Shown: positions 44,587-53,900, counted from the first letter of the stretch. The stretch is DNA of 64,000 bases from Acidobacteriota bacterium (GCA_013289955.1 JABCYZ010000022.1:39732-103731); one strand, 5' to 3'. Program-made: numbers and translations. Notes: a model not told the origin generated them from the letters alone.

Positions 44587-47398
44587 GAACGGACTTTCTG
44601 ACCGCGGGGAGCTCCAGGTGGAAAGAAGTACCCTTGCCCGGTGTCGAGCGGACGTCGATCTTGCCGGAGTGTTCCTTGATGATGCCGTAGCTGACGGAGA
44701 GGCCGAGACCGGTGCCGCGGCCGCTGGCTTTTGTGGTGAAGAAGGGGTCGAAGATGCGGTGAATATGTTCGCGCGGGATGCCAGCTCCGGTATCCACGAC
44801 TTCAATTTCGACGCTGCCATTGTGGGCGGCGGTGCGCACTTCGAGCAGGCCGCCGCCGGGCATGGCGTCGCGGGCGTTCAGGAAAAGATTCAGAAACACC
44901 TGCTGCAGTTTGTTCGCTGAGCCGCGGACGGCGGGGAGCGTTTCGCCCAGATGTTTCACCACCTGAATCTGCGAAGTCTTCAGGGGATGGGAGACGAGAG
45001 AAAGAGTCTCCTCCACCACGCGGTTCACGTCGATGTCCACGGCTTCGGGCGCTCCCGTGCGCGAAAAATTCAAAAGATTGTTCACGATTTCGCTGGCGCG
45101 GAAGGTTTGCTTCACAATTTTCTCGATGATGGACTGCCGCGGATCGCCATCGGGCATCTGTTTTGCGAGCATCTGGATGTAATTGGAGATGACCGCCAAA
45201 GGCGTGTTGACTTCGTGCGCGACGCCAGCGGCCAGGAGGCCCAGCGAAGTGAGCTTCTCGGTTTGCGACATCTGCTCTTCCATGCGCTCGCGCTGGGTGA
45301 CGTCGTCAAAGAGCAGGAGCCGGCCGATGCGCTCGGCGGACTTGCTGACCAGGGGGGTGATCGAAACGTTCAAGGTGAGCGCTTTGCCCTGGTGGTGCAG
45401 GCGCTGTTTATAAATGCCGGTGATTTGCTCGGCGTCCCCGCGCGCCGCAATCTCCGATGCAAGCTCTTCCGGAAGCAGGGAGCGAAGCTGGCGACCAACG
45501 GCGTCCTGCCGGGCCACGCCGAAAAGCTGCTCCATGCGCGTATTCCAGGATTCGACGATGCCCTCCAGATCCACGGCCAGCACGCCGACGTTCAAGGACT
45601 CCACGATGTTTTCGCTGAAGTCTTTGAGGCGCGCGATCTCGAGGGCTTTCTGCTCGAGCGACGTGTACAGCTGCGAGTTGTCGAGGGCTACGGCGACGTA
45701 TCCTGCAATGGTTTCCACAAGCTCGACGTCGTCGCTTGAGAGGTAATCGCCGTCGACGGTCTTGCCGAGCCCCAAAACAGCTACGGTGTGCTCGCGAATC
45801 CGGCAGGGCACAAAGTAATTGAGGTCCAGTTGCTCGAGGGTGCGCCGGACGGAGTCGCTGACGTCGCGCGCGGCGCGGGGCGACTCGAAAAAGAGCGCCC
45901 CCCGCGCAAACTCGGGCCGGGCCGGTCCGAGGAAACTGAGGTCCAGAGGCTCCGCGAGACGCACGCCCATCGAGCGGGCCAGCCGGAGATTGCCGGGACT
46001 GGAAACATCCTCGACGAAAATCGCCAGGCGATCGACCAGGAGTGTTTGCGAGACACGGTCCATCACGGAGCCGAGCATGGGTTCAAGCCGCACTTCGTTC
46101 GTGAGCGTGCGGCCGAATTCGATCAACGTGCGGCGATAGTCGAGACGATCGCGATAGAAGAAGCGGTCGAGGCGCGCCTGAATCCATTCGCGGAAGGGCT
46201 GGAAGAGCAGCGCGGCAATCACAATGGCGATGACGCCGCCGACCGGGCCGCTTGTCTGGGCATGAAAGATCTGGGGAATCAGCGCCACAAAGAAAAAGTA
46301 AATCGTGGCGATGGCAGCCGTTGCCGCGGTATACGCCAGGCCGCGTTTGAAGATGATGTCCACATCCATCAAGCGGTAACGAATGATGGCGTAGCCGAAG
46401 CACAGCGGGATGAAAACCAGGCTGACGGTCGAAAATTTCATCCACGGCCTCGAAGCCGCGTCGAACACGAACGGCACGATATACAGGACGGCAAAGGGAG
46501 TCGTCCCGATGAAGGTCCCGGCCGTGAGCCATTTCAGCTGCTGGCGCAGGACGCCGGCAGGCGCCGCGCGAAAATTGCGATAGAAAACCAAACCGGCAGC
46601 CAGCAGGCATGCGCCCAGATAGCTGTAGGCGATTTTGTCCAAAAGGATGCGGGAACCCAGCCAGGGAACCCAACCCAGCACGCCGAGTGCGGTGCTGACA
46701 TGAATGAAAAGAATCGCGAGCGGCGGCAGATATACAAAGCTTAGCTTCGAGAGGGACCGGCTGGCCGGTTCGGCGCGTTCCGGGAAGACCAGCGCAAAAT
46801 GCAGCAACAACGCCGGCATCAGCACTTGCGCCAGTATTTTGATCCAGTAAACCTCGTAGTCGAAAGTGTCCAGCTTCCCGCTGTAGTGGAAGGAGAAGAA
46901 AATGAAGGACACCAGACAGAAAATGTAGAAATGCACGGCGCGAGGCGCATTCCAGCGGCGCGCAAAGATGAAAAGCCCGATGAAAAGATAAATCAGGCCG
47001 AGGACGCGCGCATAATTTTCGATGGAGGTTGGTTTCTCGGCCGGAGCGGTGACGAGCCGAGTCTCAAACTCTTCGTCATTGCGCGCCAGTTTGTAGCGGA
47101 CTTCGGTCCACAGTCCCGCCCGCCAAAGGCGCTTTGTTACCTGCACTTGCCGGGTGACCGGGCTCCCGTTGATGGCCAGAAGATGATCCCCGGGGCGAAC
47201 GCCGGCGCGGGCGGCCGGAGAGTTCCGGGCCACCTGCTGGGCTTCGACGCCCTGGGTCGTGTCGAGCCAGACAACTCCGTCATCAGGACTCTCAAATTCG
47301 GTTCTTTGGACGAAATTCAGCCAGGCAAAAATCATGGCTGCCAGCGTGGCGAGCGCTAGCACAACGGCCCCAAGGCTGACTCTGAGGTTCTGCTTCAT
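44579..47398 (-). CDS. Sensor histidine kinase with PDZ, membrane, GAF and PAS domains
   Basis: A 939-residue sensor. A membrane helix at 8-29 leads to a PDZ domain at about 41-118 (SPAARAGVRPGDHLLAING). Some eight membrane helices follow at 130-400, a GAF domain at about 425-575, a PAS domain at about 592-705 (ENIVESLNVGVLAVDLEGIVESWN), a HisKA helix with phospho-acceptor His728 in GVAHEVNTPL, and an ATPase domain with N-box NLFLNARDAMPGG and G-boxes DTGAGIP and GRGTGLGL. The PDZ domain between the first two helices is probably periplasmic and could read envelope-protein state. It is co-transcribed with the sigma-54 regulator. It appears full length. Confidence 0.88.
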   Translation of the reverse strand: MKQNLRVSLGAVVLALATLAAMIFAWLNFVQRTEFESPDDGVVWLDTTQGVEAQQVARNSPAARAGVRPGDHLLAINGSPVTRQVQVTKRLWRAGLWTEVRYKLARNDEEFETRLVTAPAEKPTSIENYARVLGLIYLFIGLFIFARRWNAPRAVHFYIFCLVSFIFFSFHYSGKLDTFDYEVYWIKILAQVLMPALLLHFALVFPERAEPASRSLSKLSFVYLPPLAILFIHVSTALGVLGWVPWLGSRILLDKIAYSYLGACLLAAGLVFYRNFRAAPAGVLRQQLKWLTAGTFIGTTPFAVLYIVPFVFDAASRPWMKFSTVSLVFIPLCFGYAIIRYRLMDVDIIFKRGLAYTAATAAIATIYFFFVALIPQIFHAQTSGPVGGVIAIVIAALLFQPFREWIQARLDRFFYRDRLDYRRTLIEFGRTLTNEVRLEPMLGSVMDRVSQTLLVDRLAIFVEDVSSPGNLRLARSMGVRLAEPLDLSFLGPARPEFARGALFFESPRAARDVSDSVRRTLEQLDLNYFVPCRIREHTVAVLGLGKTVDGDYLSSDDVELVETIAGYVAVALDNSQLYTSLEQKALEIARLKDFSENIVESLNVGVLAVDLEGIVESWNTRMEQLFGVARQDAVGRQLRSLLPEELASEIAARGDAEQITGIYKQRLHHQGKALTLNVSITPLVSKSAERIGRLLLFDDVTQRERMEEQMSQTEKLTSLGLLAAGVAHEVNTPLAVISNYIQMLAKQMPDGDPRQSIIEKIVKQTFRASEIVNNLLNFSRTGAPEAVDIDVNRVVEETLSLVSHPLKTSQIQVVKHLGETLPAVRGSANKLQQVFLNLFLNARDAMPGGGLLEVRTAAHNGSVEIEVVDTGAGIPREHIHRIFDPFFTTKASGRGTGLGLSVSYGIIKEHSGKIDVRSTPGKGTSFHLELPAVRKSVHV

Positions 47399-47409
47399 GA
47401 CTGGCCCAA

Positions 47410-47426
47410 GCAGGGTGACACCCTGC
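47410..47426. repeat. 17-bp palindrome just upstream of the kinase start
   Basis: Perfect arms GCAGGGTG and CACCCTGC around a single A, 12 nt before the kinase ATG at 47398. This could be a repressor operator, a hairpin that masks ribosome access, or chance. The AT-rich stretch at about 47475-47510 further upstream is a likely promoter zone. Confidence 0.4.
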
Positions 47427-47585
47427 CACCCGGACTTTGGTGCAAACCAATGTCCATTCTTTGGAAGAGTCGCTTCTTAAAAAATACCTTATATTTCAAT
47501 GACTTACAGAATCTCTGGGTTGGACACGTAGCAATAATCCGTTTTCTGGAAGGAGACATACAGCTTTCTAGAGCCCATTTTGCGA

Positions 47586-49331
47586 CTAGAACTGCAGGCT
47601 TAGACCACCCCGGAACGTGCGGAAAGCGGGCATCAAGGTCACACGACCGTCCTGGGAGCTGAGAGTCACATAACCCTGGGCCAGGAGGTTATCGCACTCC
47701 GCGTTGGCCTCCCACCGGCCCGGGCCAAACTTGGGCAGCCGTTGGTGCACACCGACGTGAAGATAAGGCTCCATGTCAAACAGGGATTCGCCAAAGCCAT
47801 CCACCCGCGAGAGCGTTGGTCCGCCGATCCACTGGTAGCCCGCCGTAACCCTGGTGCCCAGGCGGGGCACTCTTCCGGTGACTTTGGCCCCCGCCGTATG
47901 GCGCCCGGCCGTCCGGAATAGTTCGCGGAGCGGACCGGCAGCTGCGCTCGAAGGGGTCAAGGCGCCTGCAAAGGCATAAAGCACGGTGAGTTCGACGTCA
48001 TCACTCAGCTTTTCCCGATACACGGCGCGTGTTCCCCAACTGGTCGAAGAGCCGCCGTCGTAGGAGAAGCCATTCGAATAGACGTCCTGGAAAAAGTCGC
48101 CAACCGGTAGATTCGAGCCGCGCCCGAAGACCGCTACGTGGCTATCGTCTTCGTGAAAGGCGGCAACCTGCAACTTGCCGCGCGCTCCCATCCTGCGTTC
48201 GACAGCGACCTCTTCATGGAAGCCGCTCTCGAGCACAGGATGCCCGCCTCGCCACATCAGGACGGGGAACGCATCCATCTCATTCAGGGCCGCCGCGAGA
48301 CCGTTGATGGCTTCCCCTTCGGGCGCGTCAAGGGGTTCGGGACCAGTGGGCATGGAGGCAAAAATCAGCGACGCGTGCCAGTCCTCGGAGAGTCTCGTGT
48401 CCAGCTGCATGCGCGGCCGCAAGGAGCTCGCCGAGCTGCCAAGCCCAACCAATACGTATTCGCCGCCATATTCAAGAACGGCGCGGGTTCCAAAAGACAG
48501 GGAACCACCCTGATCGATGCGGATGCCGCGGAAGGTCGGTCCTACGTCTCCGAGCTTCGATTCGCGCAAAACGAGCGCCGTGTGCGGGCCGGCACCGAGC
48601 GAGCCAGTGGGAAGCCAGACCGTGGCGATTCCACCGGCGGGTGACTCGCCGTCATAACTCATCAGACCCGCAAGCAGGAGCCGGCTGGCAAGGCCCAGCC
48701 GCTGGTCGTAGGCAAACGCCGTTGCAGGACTGGCGGGAAGATTCGAGACCGAACCAGGCTTCCGGGCGCCATCCATAAATTCCAGGCGGCCGCGCACTGG
48801 CTCGACGGGAATAGAGTCCGAGCCCATGGCCGCCGCGCTGATCGGGTCGTCTTCCATCCATTCAAGAACCGGCCGCACCGAACTTGCCGAACGCAGCACC
48901 CACTTCCAGTCATCCGATTCGCTGGCCGCGGCAGAAGGAGCGCGGCGCAATTGTTCGAGGGAGGCAAACATGGATTCCAGCTGAATACGGACGAGGGTAG
49001 TAAGATTGGCGCTGACGCGAACGTGTTTTTCGAGAGTGGGGAGAAAGCCTGCGAGCGTGACGCGAACGGTGTAAAACCCCGGAGCGAGCTTCTCGCCGCG
49101 GAAAACGCCTTGCGTGTTCGTCAGAAATCCGATGGCTGTAGCCGACAGGCCGGATTCAGGGATTACCTGGACGCTGGCACCCAGCTGAGGCGTGCCAGAA
49201 GTGTCTCGCACGACTCCCGACAGGATCCCCTGAACAGACTTCAACTGGGCCACCGCCGGATTCGCTCCCAGCAACGAGAACGTTACGGCCAGGACGAGAG
49301 CCCCCATGACTCGGACCTGTCCTTTACTCAC
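47586..49331 (-). CDS. Outer-membrane protein with carboxypeptidase-regulatory-like domain
   Basis: A 581-residue secreted protein. A signal peptide (VLAVTFSLLGANPAVAQ) is followed by a carboxypeptidase-regulatory-like domain at about 35-120 (LSGVVRDTSGTPQLGASVQV, APGFYTVRVTLAGF). A long beta-rich region ends in GGLSLQF, whose final Phe is typical of outer-membrane barrels. It lacks a clear TonB plug, so it is shorter than the Oar receptor at 4666. GTG 49331 has GGAGG 9 nt upstream, inside the end of the GWxTD gene region 6 nt away, so both are coupled. The function is unknown; a surface or cell-envelope role is likely. Confidence 0.7.
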   Translation of the reverse strand: MSKGQVRVMGALVLAVTFSLLGANPAVAQLKSVQGILSGVVRDTSGTPQLGASVQVIPESGLSATAIGFLTNTQGVFRGEKLAPGFYTVRVTLAGFLPTLEKHVRVSANLTTLVRIQLESMFASLEQLRRAPSAAASESDDWKWVLRSASSVRPVLEWMEDDPISAAAMGSDSIPVEPVRGRLEFMDGARKPGSVSNLPASPATAFAYDQRLGLASRLLLAGLMSYDGESPAGGIATVWLPTGSLGAGPHTALVLRESKLGDVGPTFRGIRIDQGGSLSFGTRAVLEYGGEYVLVGLGSSASSLRPRMQLDTRLSEDWHASLIFASMPTGPEPLDAPEGEAINGLAAALNEMDAFPVLMWRGGHPVLESGFHEEVAVERRMGARGKLQVAAFHEDDSHVAVFGRGSNLPVGDFFQDVYSNGFSYDGGSSTSWGTRAVYREKLSDDVELTVLYAFAGALTPSSAAAGPLRELFRTAGRHTAGAKVTGRVPRLGTRVTAGYQWIGGPTLSRVDGFGESLFDMEPYLHVGVHQRLPKFGPGRWEANAECDNLLAQGYVTLSSQDGRVTLMPAFRTFRGGLSLQF

Positions 49332-49337
49332 TTCTGA

Positions 49338-51065
49338 CTACCTCCCCGGAACCGTATTGGCTGCCGCCTTGGTCGGTTCCTGTGGCCCCTTGATCGTAAA
49401 ATCAGCGGTCTTTGAAATAGACTGATTGGAATTGCCGTCGGTAGCATTAATTTCAATCGTGTATTTGCCGGGAGCCAGCGTGGCCAGGGGCAGCCATCTC
49501 TCGATGGTGACCTGGTCGCCGGTTTGTTTCATGTCCGCCGAGGTTTCCTTGAACTGCATGACCTGCTCGGGACCCTTCTTGACCGTGTACTGGAAAGTAG
49601 CATTGGACTTGTGGGTCTTGTCATCCGGCTTGAGGTTGTAAACCTGGAGATAGATTCCCATGCGATCGGACGGCGCAAATTCGCTATCGAGGCGCGGTCG
49701 GACTTTGGTCGAGCCGAGAACGAATTGTCCGGTGCCAATCTGTTTGGCGGGGACGTGCTCAAGCTGGTCCGCAAGAATCAGGGTGCTGGCATCGAGCTTC
49801 TCGTCCGCGTAGCGCGGCACGGCCAGCCTGGTGTTCACGACGCCGACATTGCCGCTCTGCACGTCCTTGATAACGATATCCAGGCGGTACAGGCCCGGGC
49901 GGAGAGGCACGGCTTTTTGATAGATGGACTGCAATTTGAGGGATTGCTGAAACAGGGAATCAGGAAAATCCTTCGAAACGGGATCTTCGAAAGTCTGAAC
50001 CACGCGTCCCGTCAAGGTGCTGACGCGGCCAAAAACGTTCATCGTGGCCGAGTGGATGCCATCCTTGGATTGGAAATTCAGCTGACCGTTCGACACCTGG
50101 ATCGTGATGGGAACCAGGACCGTGTCGTTGGTTACCTTCATAAAATCCGTGCGCCAGGTGAACTTGAGCTGATCGCGAACAATGCGCGCGGTCACAATCG
50201 CTTCGAGGTCCTTGAACTTGACCTCCGGTGGCTTCTGAATCTTGGCGTAGAGGTCCAGGCGGTTGAATTCGTCCATGCTGGCTGGCGTGCCACCCATAGC
50301 AGTCGGAAGATTGGTGCCGTCGGAGCGCGTGAAGCGGTCGGTCTTTGAGGCCAAGCCCATCGACTCGAGCAAGCTCAAGCCGGCGCCGGGCACGTGCAGC
50401 AGGGCGTCCTTTTCAGAAGGATCCATGGTCATGTGATATTCGCCGGAACCGGTCGTATCGACGAACTCTATTTCGATGTTCTCGCCGATTCCTTCCAGAT
50501 AACGCCAGCGCCAGGTCTCCCAGGGGTAGGTGGTGGTCGAACCTCCGCCGTCTTCCATCGGCCGGTCCCACGTGCCGCCCATCGGATGCGAATCTACTTC
50601 GTCGGCTGGCCCCCACATGATGTACAGACGGCCGCGATCGGTCTTCCACCCTGGAATGCCCGAGGCGAAGTGCTCGTTGGCGTAGGCGATGCGTCGATAG
50701 TGCTCTTCCTTGAAGTCATTTTCCGGAAGGTCGGGATTGCTGCTGCGACGGAGCCAGAACTGTTCGATGAATTGCTCCCGCTCTTCATTGGTATCGAGCT
50801 GGAGAAAGGCGTTCCGCTCGTCGGGCGAAATGATGTAGACGACATCTTCGTTCAGCCATTGCTTGTACTGGCTGTCGAGTTCTTTCAGGGTCCGGCGCGC
50901 TTTGTCTTTCTGCGCTCTCCGCTGCTCTTTGGTGAGCGTTTGAGGTGGCGGAGGGTTCGTAGGATCTTGCGCCTGCGGAACCTGTTGAGCTGGTACGCCT
51001 GGAATAAGGATGGCAAGCGAGAATGCAGTAGCAATTAGGGTACGAATTACCCGTGGCATTGGCAC
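49338..51065 (-). CDS. GWxTD domain-containing secreted protein
   Basis: A 575-residue protein with a signal peptide (LIATAFSLAILIPGVPAQQ), then a Pro/Gln/Lys-rich segment and the GWxTD domain at about 68-170. The name-giving motif is GWKTD at 139-143, preceded by FIEQFWLRRSSNPDLPENDFKEEHYRRI and followed by GRLYIMWGPADE. The last 300 residues are beta-rich with Ig-like repeats and end in a Pro/Lys-Ala tail. The family is widespread in Acidobacteriota and Bacteroidota with no settled function. The start has GAGGTG 8 nt upstream and a strong promoter before it. The next gene begins 6 nt after its stop. Confidence 0.85.
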   Translation of the reverse strand: MPMPRVIRTLIATAFSLAILIPGVPAQQVPQAQDPTNPPPPQTLTKEQRRAQKDKARRTLKELDSQYKQWLNEDVVYIISPDERNAFLQLDTNEEREQFIEQFWLRRSSNPDLPENDFKEEHYRRIAYANEHFASGIPGWKTDRGRLYIMWGPADEVDSHPMGGTWDRPMEDGGGSTTTYPWETWRWRYLEGIGENIEIEFVDTTGSGEYHMTMDPSEKDALLHVPGAGLSLLESMGLASKTDRFTRSDGTNLPTAMGGTPASMDEFNRLDLYAKIQKPPEVKFKDLEAIVTARIVRDQLKFTWRTDFMKVTNDTVLVPITIQVSNGQLNFQSKDGIHSATMNVFGRVSTLTGRVVQTFEDPVSKDFPDSLFQQSLKLQSIYQKAVPLRPGLYRLDIVIKDVQSGNVGVVNTRLAVPRYADEKLDASTLILADQLEHVPAKQIGTGQFVLGSTKVRPRLDSEFAPSDRMGIYLQVYNLKPDDKTHKSNATFQYTVKKGPEQVMQFKETSADMKQTGDQVTIERWLPLATLAPGKYTIEINATDGNSNQSISKTADFTIKGPQEPTKAAANTVPGR

Positions 51066-51088
51066 ACCTCAACTTCTAGGACGTCTGG

Positions 51089-51117
51089 ATTCTACGCCCG
51101 GACAAGCCGCCCGTCAA
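51089..51117 (-). promoter_or_regulatory. Strong sigma-70-type promoter of the GWxTD operon
   Basis: On the minus strand, TTGACG and TAGAAT are separated by exactly 17 nt. A start about 7 nt downstream would give a leader of about 17 nt carrying the GAGGTG ribosome-binding site before ATG 51065. Confidence 0.7.
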
Positions 51118-51258
51118 TCGAGGAATCTCCTGCATTATGTGGGACTTGTCCCCCCGATTGCGGTTAGACTCGTAATCCAATCCAAGGGTTGCCTGACAGT
51201 TTTTGTCCTGAACTTGCGGGCAGGTTTGCTATAAAAAAGGAGCGAGCTGAACGGTGAG

Positions 51259-51546
51259 TTATTGAACCCGATGATTGAATACGTCTGAGCCAACCAGGGT
51301 ATCGAAGATCGCGAGGACGTGTCTCCGGTATTCCACCATGCGCGTGAAGATGTCCCGCAGCTCCGGCTCGCGTTCCGCTTCCTTGTGCCACTTCGCCAGA
51401 ACCAGAGCCGGCACTTCGATATCCCGCCGGAGTTTTTCCGCAGAATGGCCGCGCAGGAAGAGGCCATAGAAGAAAGCCGCTTCTCGCTGCGGGAAGTCGA
51501 AGTCGTGTACGACTTCTGACGGAACGATTTGTGGCAGAGTCGCCAT
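51259..51546 (-). CDS. Small conserved-looking protein of unknown function
   Basis: A 95-residue acidic-basic mixed protein with mostly helical sequence. The stretch GHSAEKLRRDIEVPALVLAKWHKEA could be a helix-turn-helix-like unit. I do not recognise a named family. No Shine-Dalgarno is seen before ATG 51546, but a good promoter at 51559-51586 would start RNA only a few bases before it, so the mRNA would be nearly leaderless. It is divergent from the EcsC-like gene at 51704. A transcription-factor-like or adaptor role is possible but not supported by more than the helix pattern. Confidence 0.6.
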   Translation of the reverse strand: MATLPQIVPSEVVHDFDFPQREAAFFYGLFLRGHSAEKLRRDIEVPALVLAKWHKEAEREPELRDIFTRMVEYRRHVLAIFDTLVGSDVFNHRVQ

Positions 51547-51558
51547 AGAGAAAAATGC

Positions 51559-51586
51559 AGTTTACCGAAAAGATTTTCCGAGTCAA
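51559..51586 (-). promoter_or_regulatory. Sigma-70-type promoter of the 95-residue protein gene
   Basis: On the minus strand, TTGACT and TAAACT are 16 nt apart. The -10 box ends 12 nt before the ATG at 51546, so the expected leader is only about 6 nt, consistent with the missing ribosome-binding site. Confidence 0.55.
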
Positions 51587-51703
51587 GTAGTACAGACGGT
51601 TTACTGCCGCCACTTGAGCAACTCCCTGTCCCAAGGAGTTAACCATAACCCTGCGGCAACTGGTACAATGGAACGGTTGCCGGCGGGCGCTAACCGCCCT
51701 AGG

Positions 51704-52414
51704 ATGCGTAAAGCCATGGCAGGGTTACACAACTCGGTGTCGGAAGGGGCTTTCGGGCGGCTTGCCCGTTTCGGGCTCCTGAAGGGGCTAAGCTCGATCG
51801 AAATCGATCGGGAAGACTTCCGGCGGCAACTCAAGAGAAAGCACAAACTGGACGTCCTCGACTTTCGCCACATGCACCTTGTGCCGCTGGCGCGCCTGGA
51901 TGCCATCGCCAAGATTCTGATTCAGGACACGGAACGGCTGGCGCTGCTTGAAGGAGCGGGCTTTGGGCTTGGTGGGATGATTACGATCATCCCGGACGCG
52001 GGTTTGCTGACCATCCTGACGCTGCGCCTTATTCAAAGACTTTGTCTTTTATACGGATTCGAGCAGCGGGGCCAAAGCGAACGGCTCGAGTTGTGGATGG
52101 CTGCAGCCGCGGCCACCGGTGTTGACTACGGCAAGGATCTTGCCGAGAAGCAGATCCTTGAAAGACTTGCGCCGCGCATCGCGGAACGGCTGGCCGTTAA
52201 GCTTGGACAGGAAACCGCGGAAAAATGGGTTGGGCGCTTGATTCCCCTGGCCAGTTCGGTGATCGGCGGAGCGCTGAATTTCACCTTCGTACGCGCCTGG
52301 GGCCGCCGCGTACAGCGCAACCTGCGCTTGCGGCATGTTGCCGGCCGGCCAACGGCCGGGTCGCGTGCTCCTTCTCCTTCGGCGTATCCTCCTCCGCGCG
52401 CCCTGCTCGTCTAG
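51704..52414 (+). CDS. EcsC-family-like protein
   Basis: A 236-residue protein resembling the EcsC family: an N-terminal charged part, then LLEGAGFGLGGMITIIPDAGLLTILTLRLIQRLCLLYGFEQ, a hydrophobic hairpin with a Pro-Asp turn typical of EcsC-type membrane association, and EKWVGRLIPLASSVIGGALNFTFVRAWGRRVQRN near the end, another family hallmark. EcsC is linked to ABC exporters in Bacillus, but its biochemical role is unknown. No ABC transporter is adjacent. The start is uncertain: the frame is open to TTG 51614, with ATGs at 51668, 51704 and 51716 and no strong Shine-Dalgarno. A Pro/Ser-rich C-terminal tail follows the domain. Confidence 0.65.
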   Translation: MRKAMAGLHNSVSEGAFGRLARFGLLKGLSSIEIDREDFRRQLKRKHKLDVLDFRHMHLVPLARLDAIAKILIQDTERLALLEGAGFGLGGMITIIPDAGLLTILTLRLIQRLCLLYGFEQRGQSERLELWMAAAAATGVDYGKDLAEKQILERLAPRIAERLAVKLGQETAEKWVGRLIPLASSVIGGALNFTFVRAWGRRVQRNLRLRHVAGRPTAGSRAPSPSAYPPPRALLV

Positions 52415-52454
52415 ACTCTCCGGCTGTTTTGGCAGAGACGGAACGCTATCTCCC

Positions 52455-53777
52455 ATGCCAGGCTACTCTGAACGTTCGGCGCTCCAGTCGGGAAACAAAC
52501 GGCCGACGCCGGACACCCGGAAGAATCGCTGGCGCATGCGGTTGCCATCGCTTCTCGCAGTACTCTCTTTCCTGACATTTTTAACTGCGCCGGCCGCTCT
52601 GGCCCAGGACCCGGAAGAGATGAAGGGCACGCCCGCCGAGCCGGCCGACGCCCGAGAGATTCGCGATCAGATTGCGGCCGTCGAGAAACTGCAACATGCG
52701 CTGCCCGACCGCGGCGCAGCGCTCTATTTTCTCGCCGCGGCAAAACAACACCTGAGAGAAACGCGGGAAGCGCTGGCGCTCCTCAAGGAATGTCTCGCGC
52801 TTGAGGAAGGCTTCGATCCGTCCGGCGATCCTGCCTTTCTGGGGTTGAAAGAAACAAAGGAATTCTCAACGCTGATAGAAAACGTGCACCGGGACTTTCC
52901 CGCCGTGGCGCAGGCGCGCGAGGCGATTCGGACAACGGAGAAAGACCTGGTACCGGAAGGACTGGCCTATGCCGCCGGGAGGAATGTCTTTTATCTCGGC
53001 AGTCTCAATCGGCGGAAGATTGTGGAGATTGGCCGGGACGGCAACATTTCCGATTTCGTTCCGTCCGACCGCTTTGGACTGCTGCCGGTTCTCGGCATTC
53101 GAGCCAGTCCCGGCGACGGCACGGTATGGGCCGACTCTTTCAGCGACAGCGGGCGAACGGAGCTGTTGCATTTTGATTCCGCCGGGAAACTGCTGGGAAG
53201 ATTCAAGCCGGAAGGTTCTCTGAAGCATGGCTTCAATGATCTGGTCCTCCGTAAGACGGGCGAAGTGATTACCACCGATAGCCTCGCGAACGCGGTGCTC
53301 CGCTTCGATCCTGCCTCGGGAACTTTCTCGCCTCTGCCCGTTCATCGCCCGCTCTTTTATCCGAACGGCATTACCTTGAGCGAGGACGACCACACCCTGT
53401 ATGTCGCCGATAGCCTGGGCGTCGTGAGAGTAGACCTTCTCAGCGGAGAGAGCCGCGACGTCGATCCCGGGCCACGAAGCACGCTCGCAGGCATTGACGG
53501 ACTGTATTGGCACAACGGCAGCTTGATCGCCATTCAGAACGGAATCGGATCGCCCCGTGTTGCGGCCTTCCGTCTTTCGGGCGATGGCCTTCGCGTGACG
53601 CGCACCACGGTCCTTGAGAATCGCAGCAATTTTTGCGTTTTGCCGACCACCGGGGCCATTCGCGGCTCCGACTTTTTCTTTATCGCGAACAGTCAGATCG
53701 ACAACCTGAACAACGATCGAGTCATGGACGTGACGCGGCTCGAGGTGATCCGCATCGGCGTCCTGCGCTTGCCTTGA
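52455..53777 (+). CDS. Secreted beta-propeller (SMP-30/NHL-like) protein
   Basis: A 440-residue protein with a membrane or signal segment at about 28-50 (LPSLLAVLSFLTFLTAPAALAQ), a TPR-like helical region at about 60-150 (ALYFLAAAKQHLRETREALALLKECLALEEGF), and a six-bladed SMP-30/gluconolactonase-like propeller from about 165 onwards (GLAYAAGRNVFYLGSLNRRKIVEI, PNGITLSEDDHTLYVADSLG). Enzyme activity or a ligand-binding scaffold role cannot be told apart. The start may be ATG 52455 or ATG 52536, which would give a shorter leader; the frame is open to 52335. No close operon partner is present. Confidence 0.7.
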   Translation: MPGYSERSALQSGNKRPTPDTRKNRWRMRLPSLLAVLSFLTFLTAPAALAQDPEEMKGTPAEPADAREIRDQIAAVEKLQHALPDRGAALYFLAAAKQHLRETREALALLKECLALEEGFDPSGDPAFLGLKETKEFSTLIENVHRDFPAVAQAREAIRTTEKDLVPEGLAYAAGRNVFYLGSLNRRKIVEIGRDGNISDFVPSDRFGLLPVLGIRASPGDGTVWADSFSDSGRTELLHFDSAGKLLGRFKPEGSLKHGFNDLVLRKTGEVITTDSLANAVLRFDPASGTFSPLPVHRPLFYPNGITLSEDDHTLYVADSLGVVRVDLLSGESRDVDPGPRSTLAGIDGLYWHNGSLIAIQNGIGSPRVAAFRLSGDGLRVTRTTVLENRSNFCVLPTTGAIRGSDFFFIANSQIDNLNNDRVMDVTRLEVIRIGVLRLP

Positions 53778-53900
53778 CCCGGGGGGCAGGCCGAGAACCG
53801 CGAGTGGAAATTAGGGCGATAGCAACGTAGAGTACTAACCAGCTTTTCCTAGGTGCCGTCCGGCGCGGGAATGCGCCAGGTTATTCCGTGGGAGCGAGAC

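Noticed and set aside
42763..44601. A 612-codon plus-strand frame across the response regulator
   Set aside because: It has no recognisable domain and covers parts of two genes with clear TPR and AAA+ motifs on the minus strand.
47399..47585. tRNA or small RNA gene upstream of the kinase
   Set aside because: No cloverleaf or TTCRANY box was found; only the palindrome and an AT-rich tract are present.
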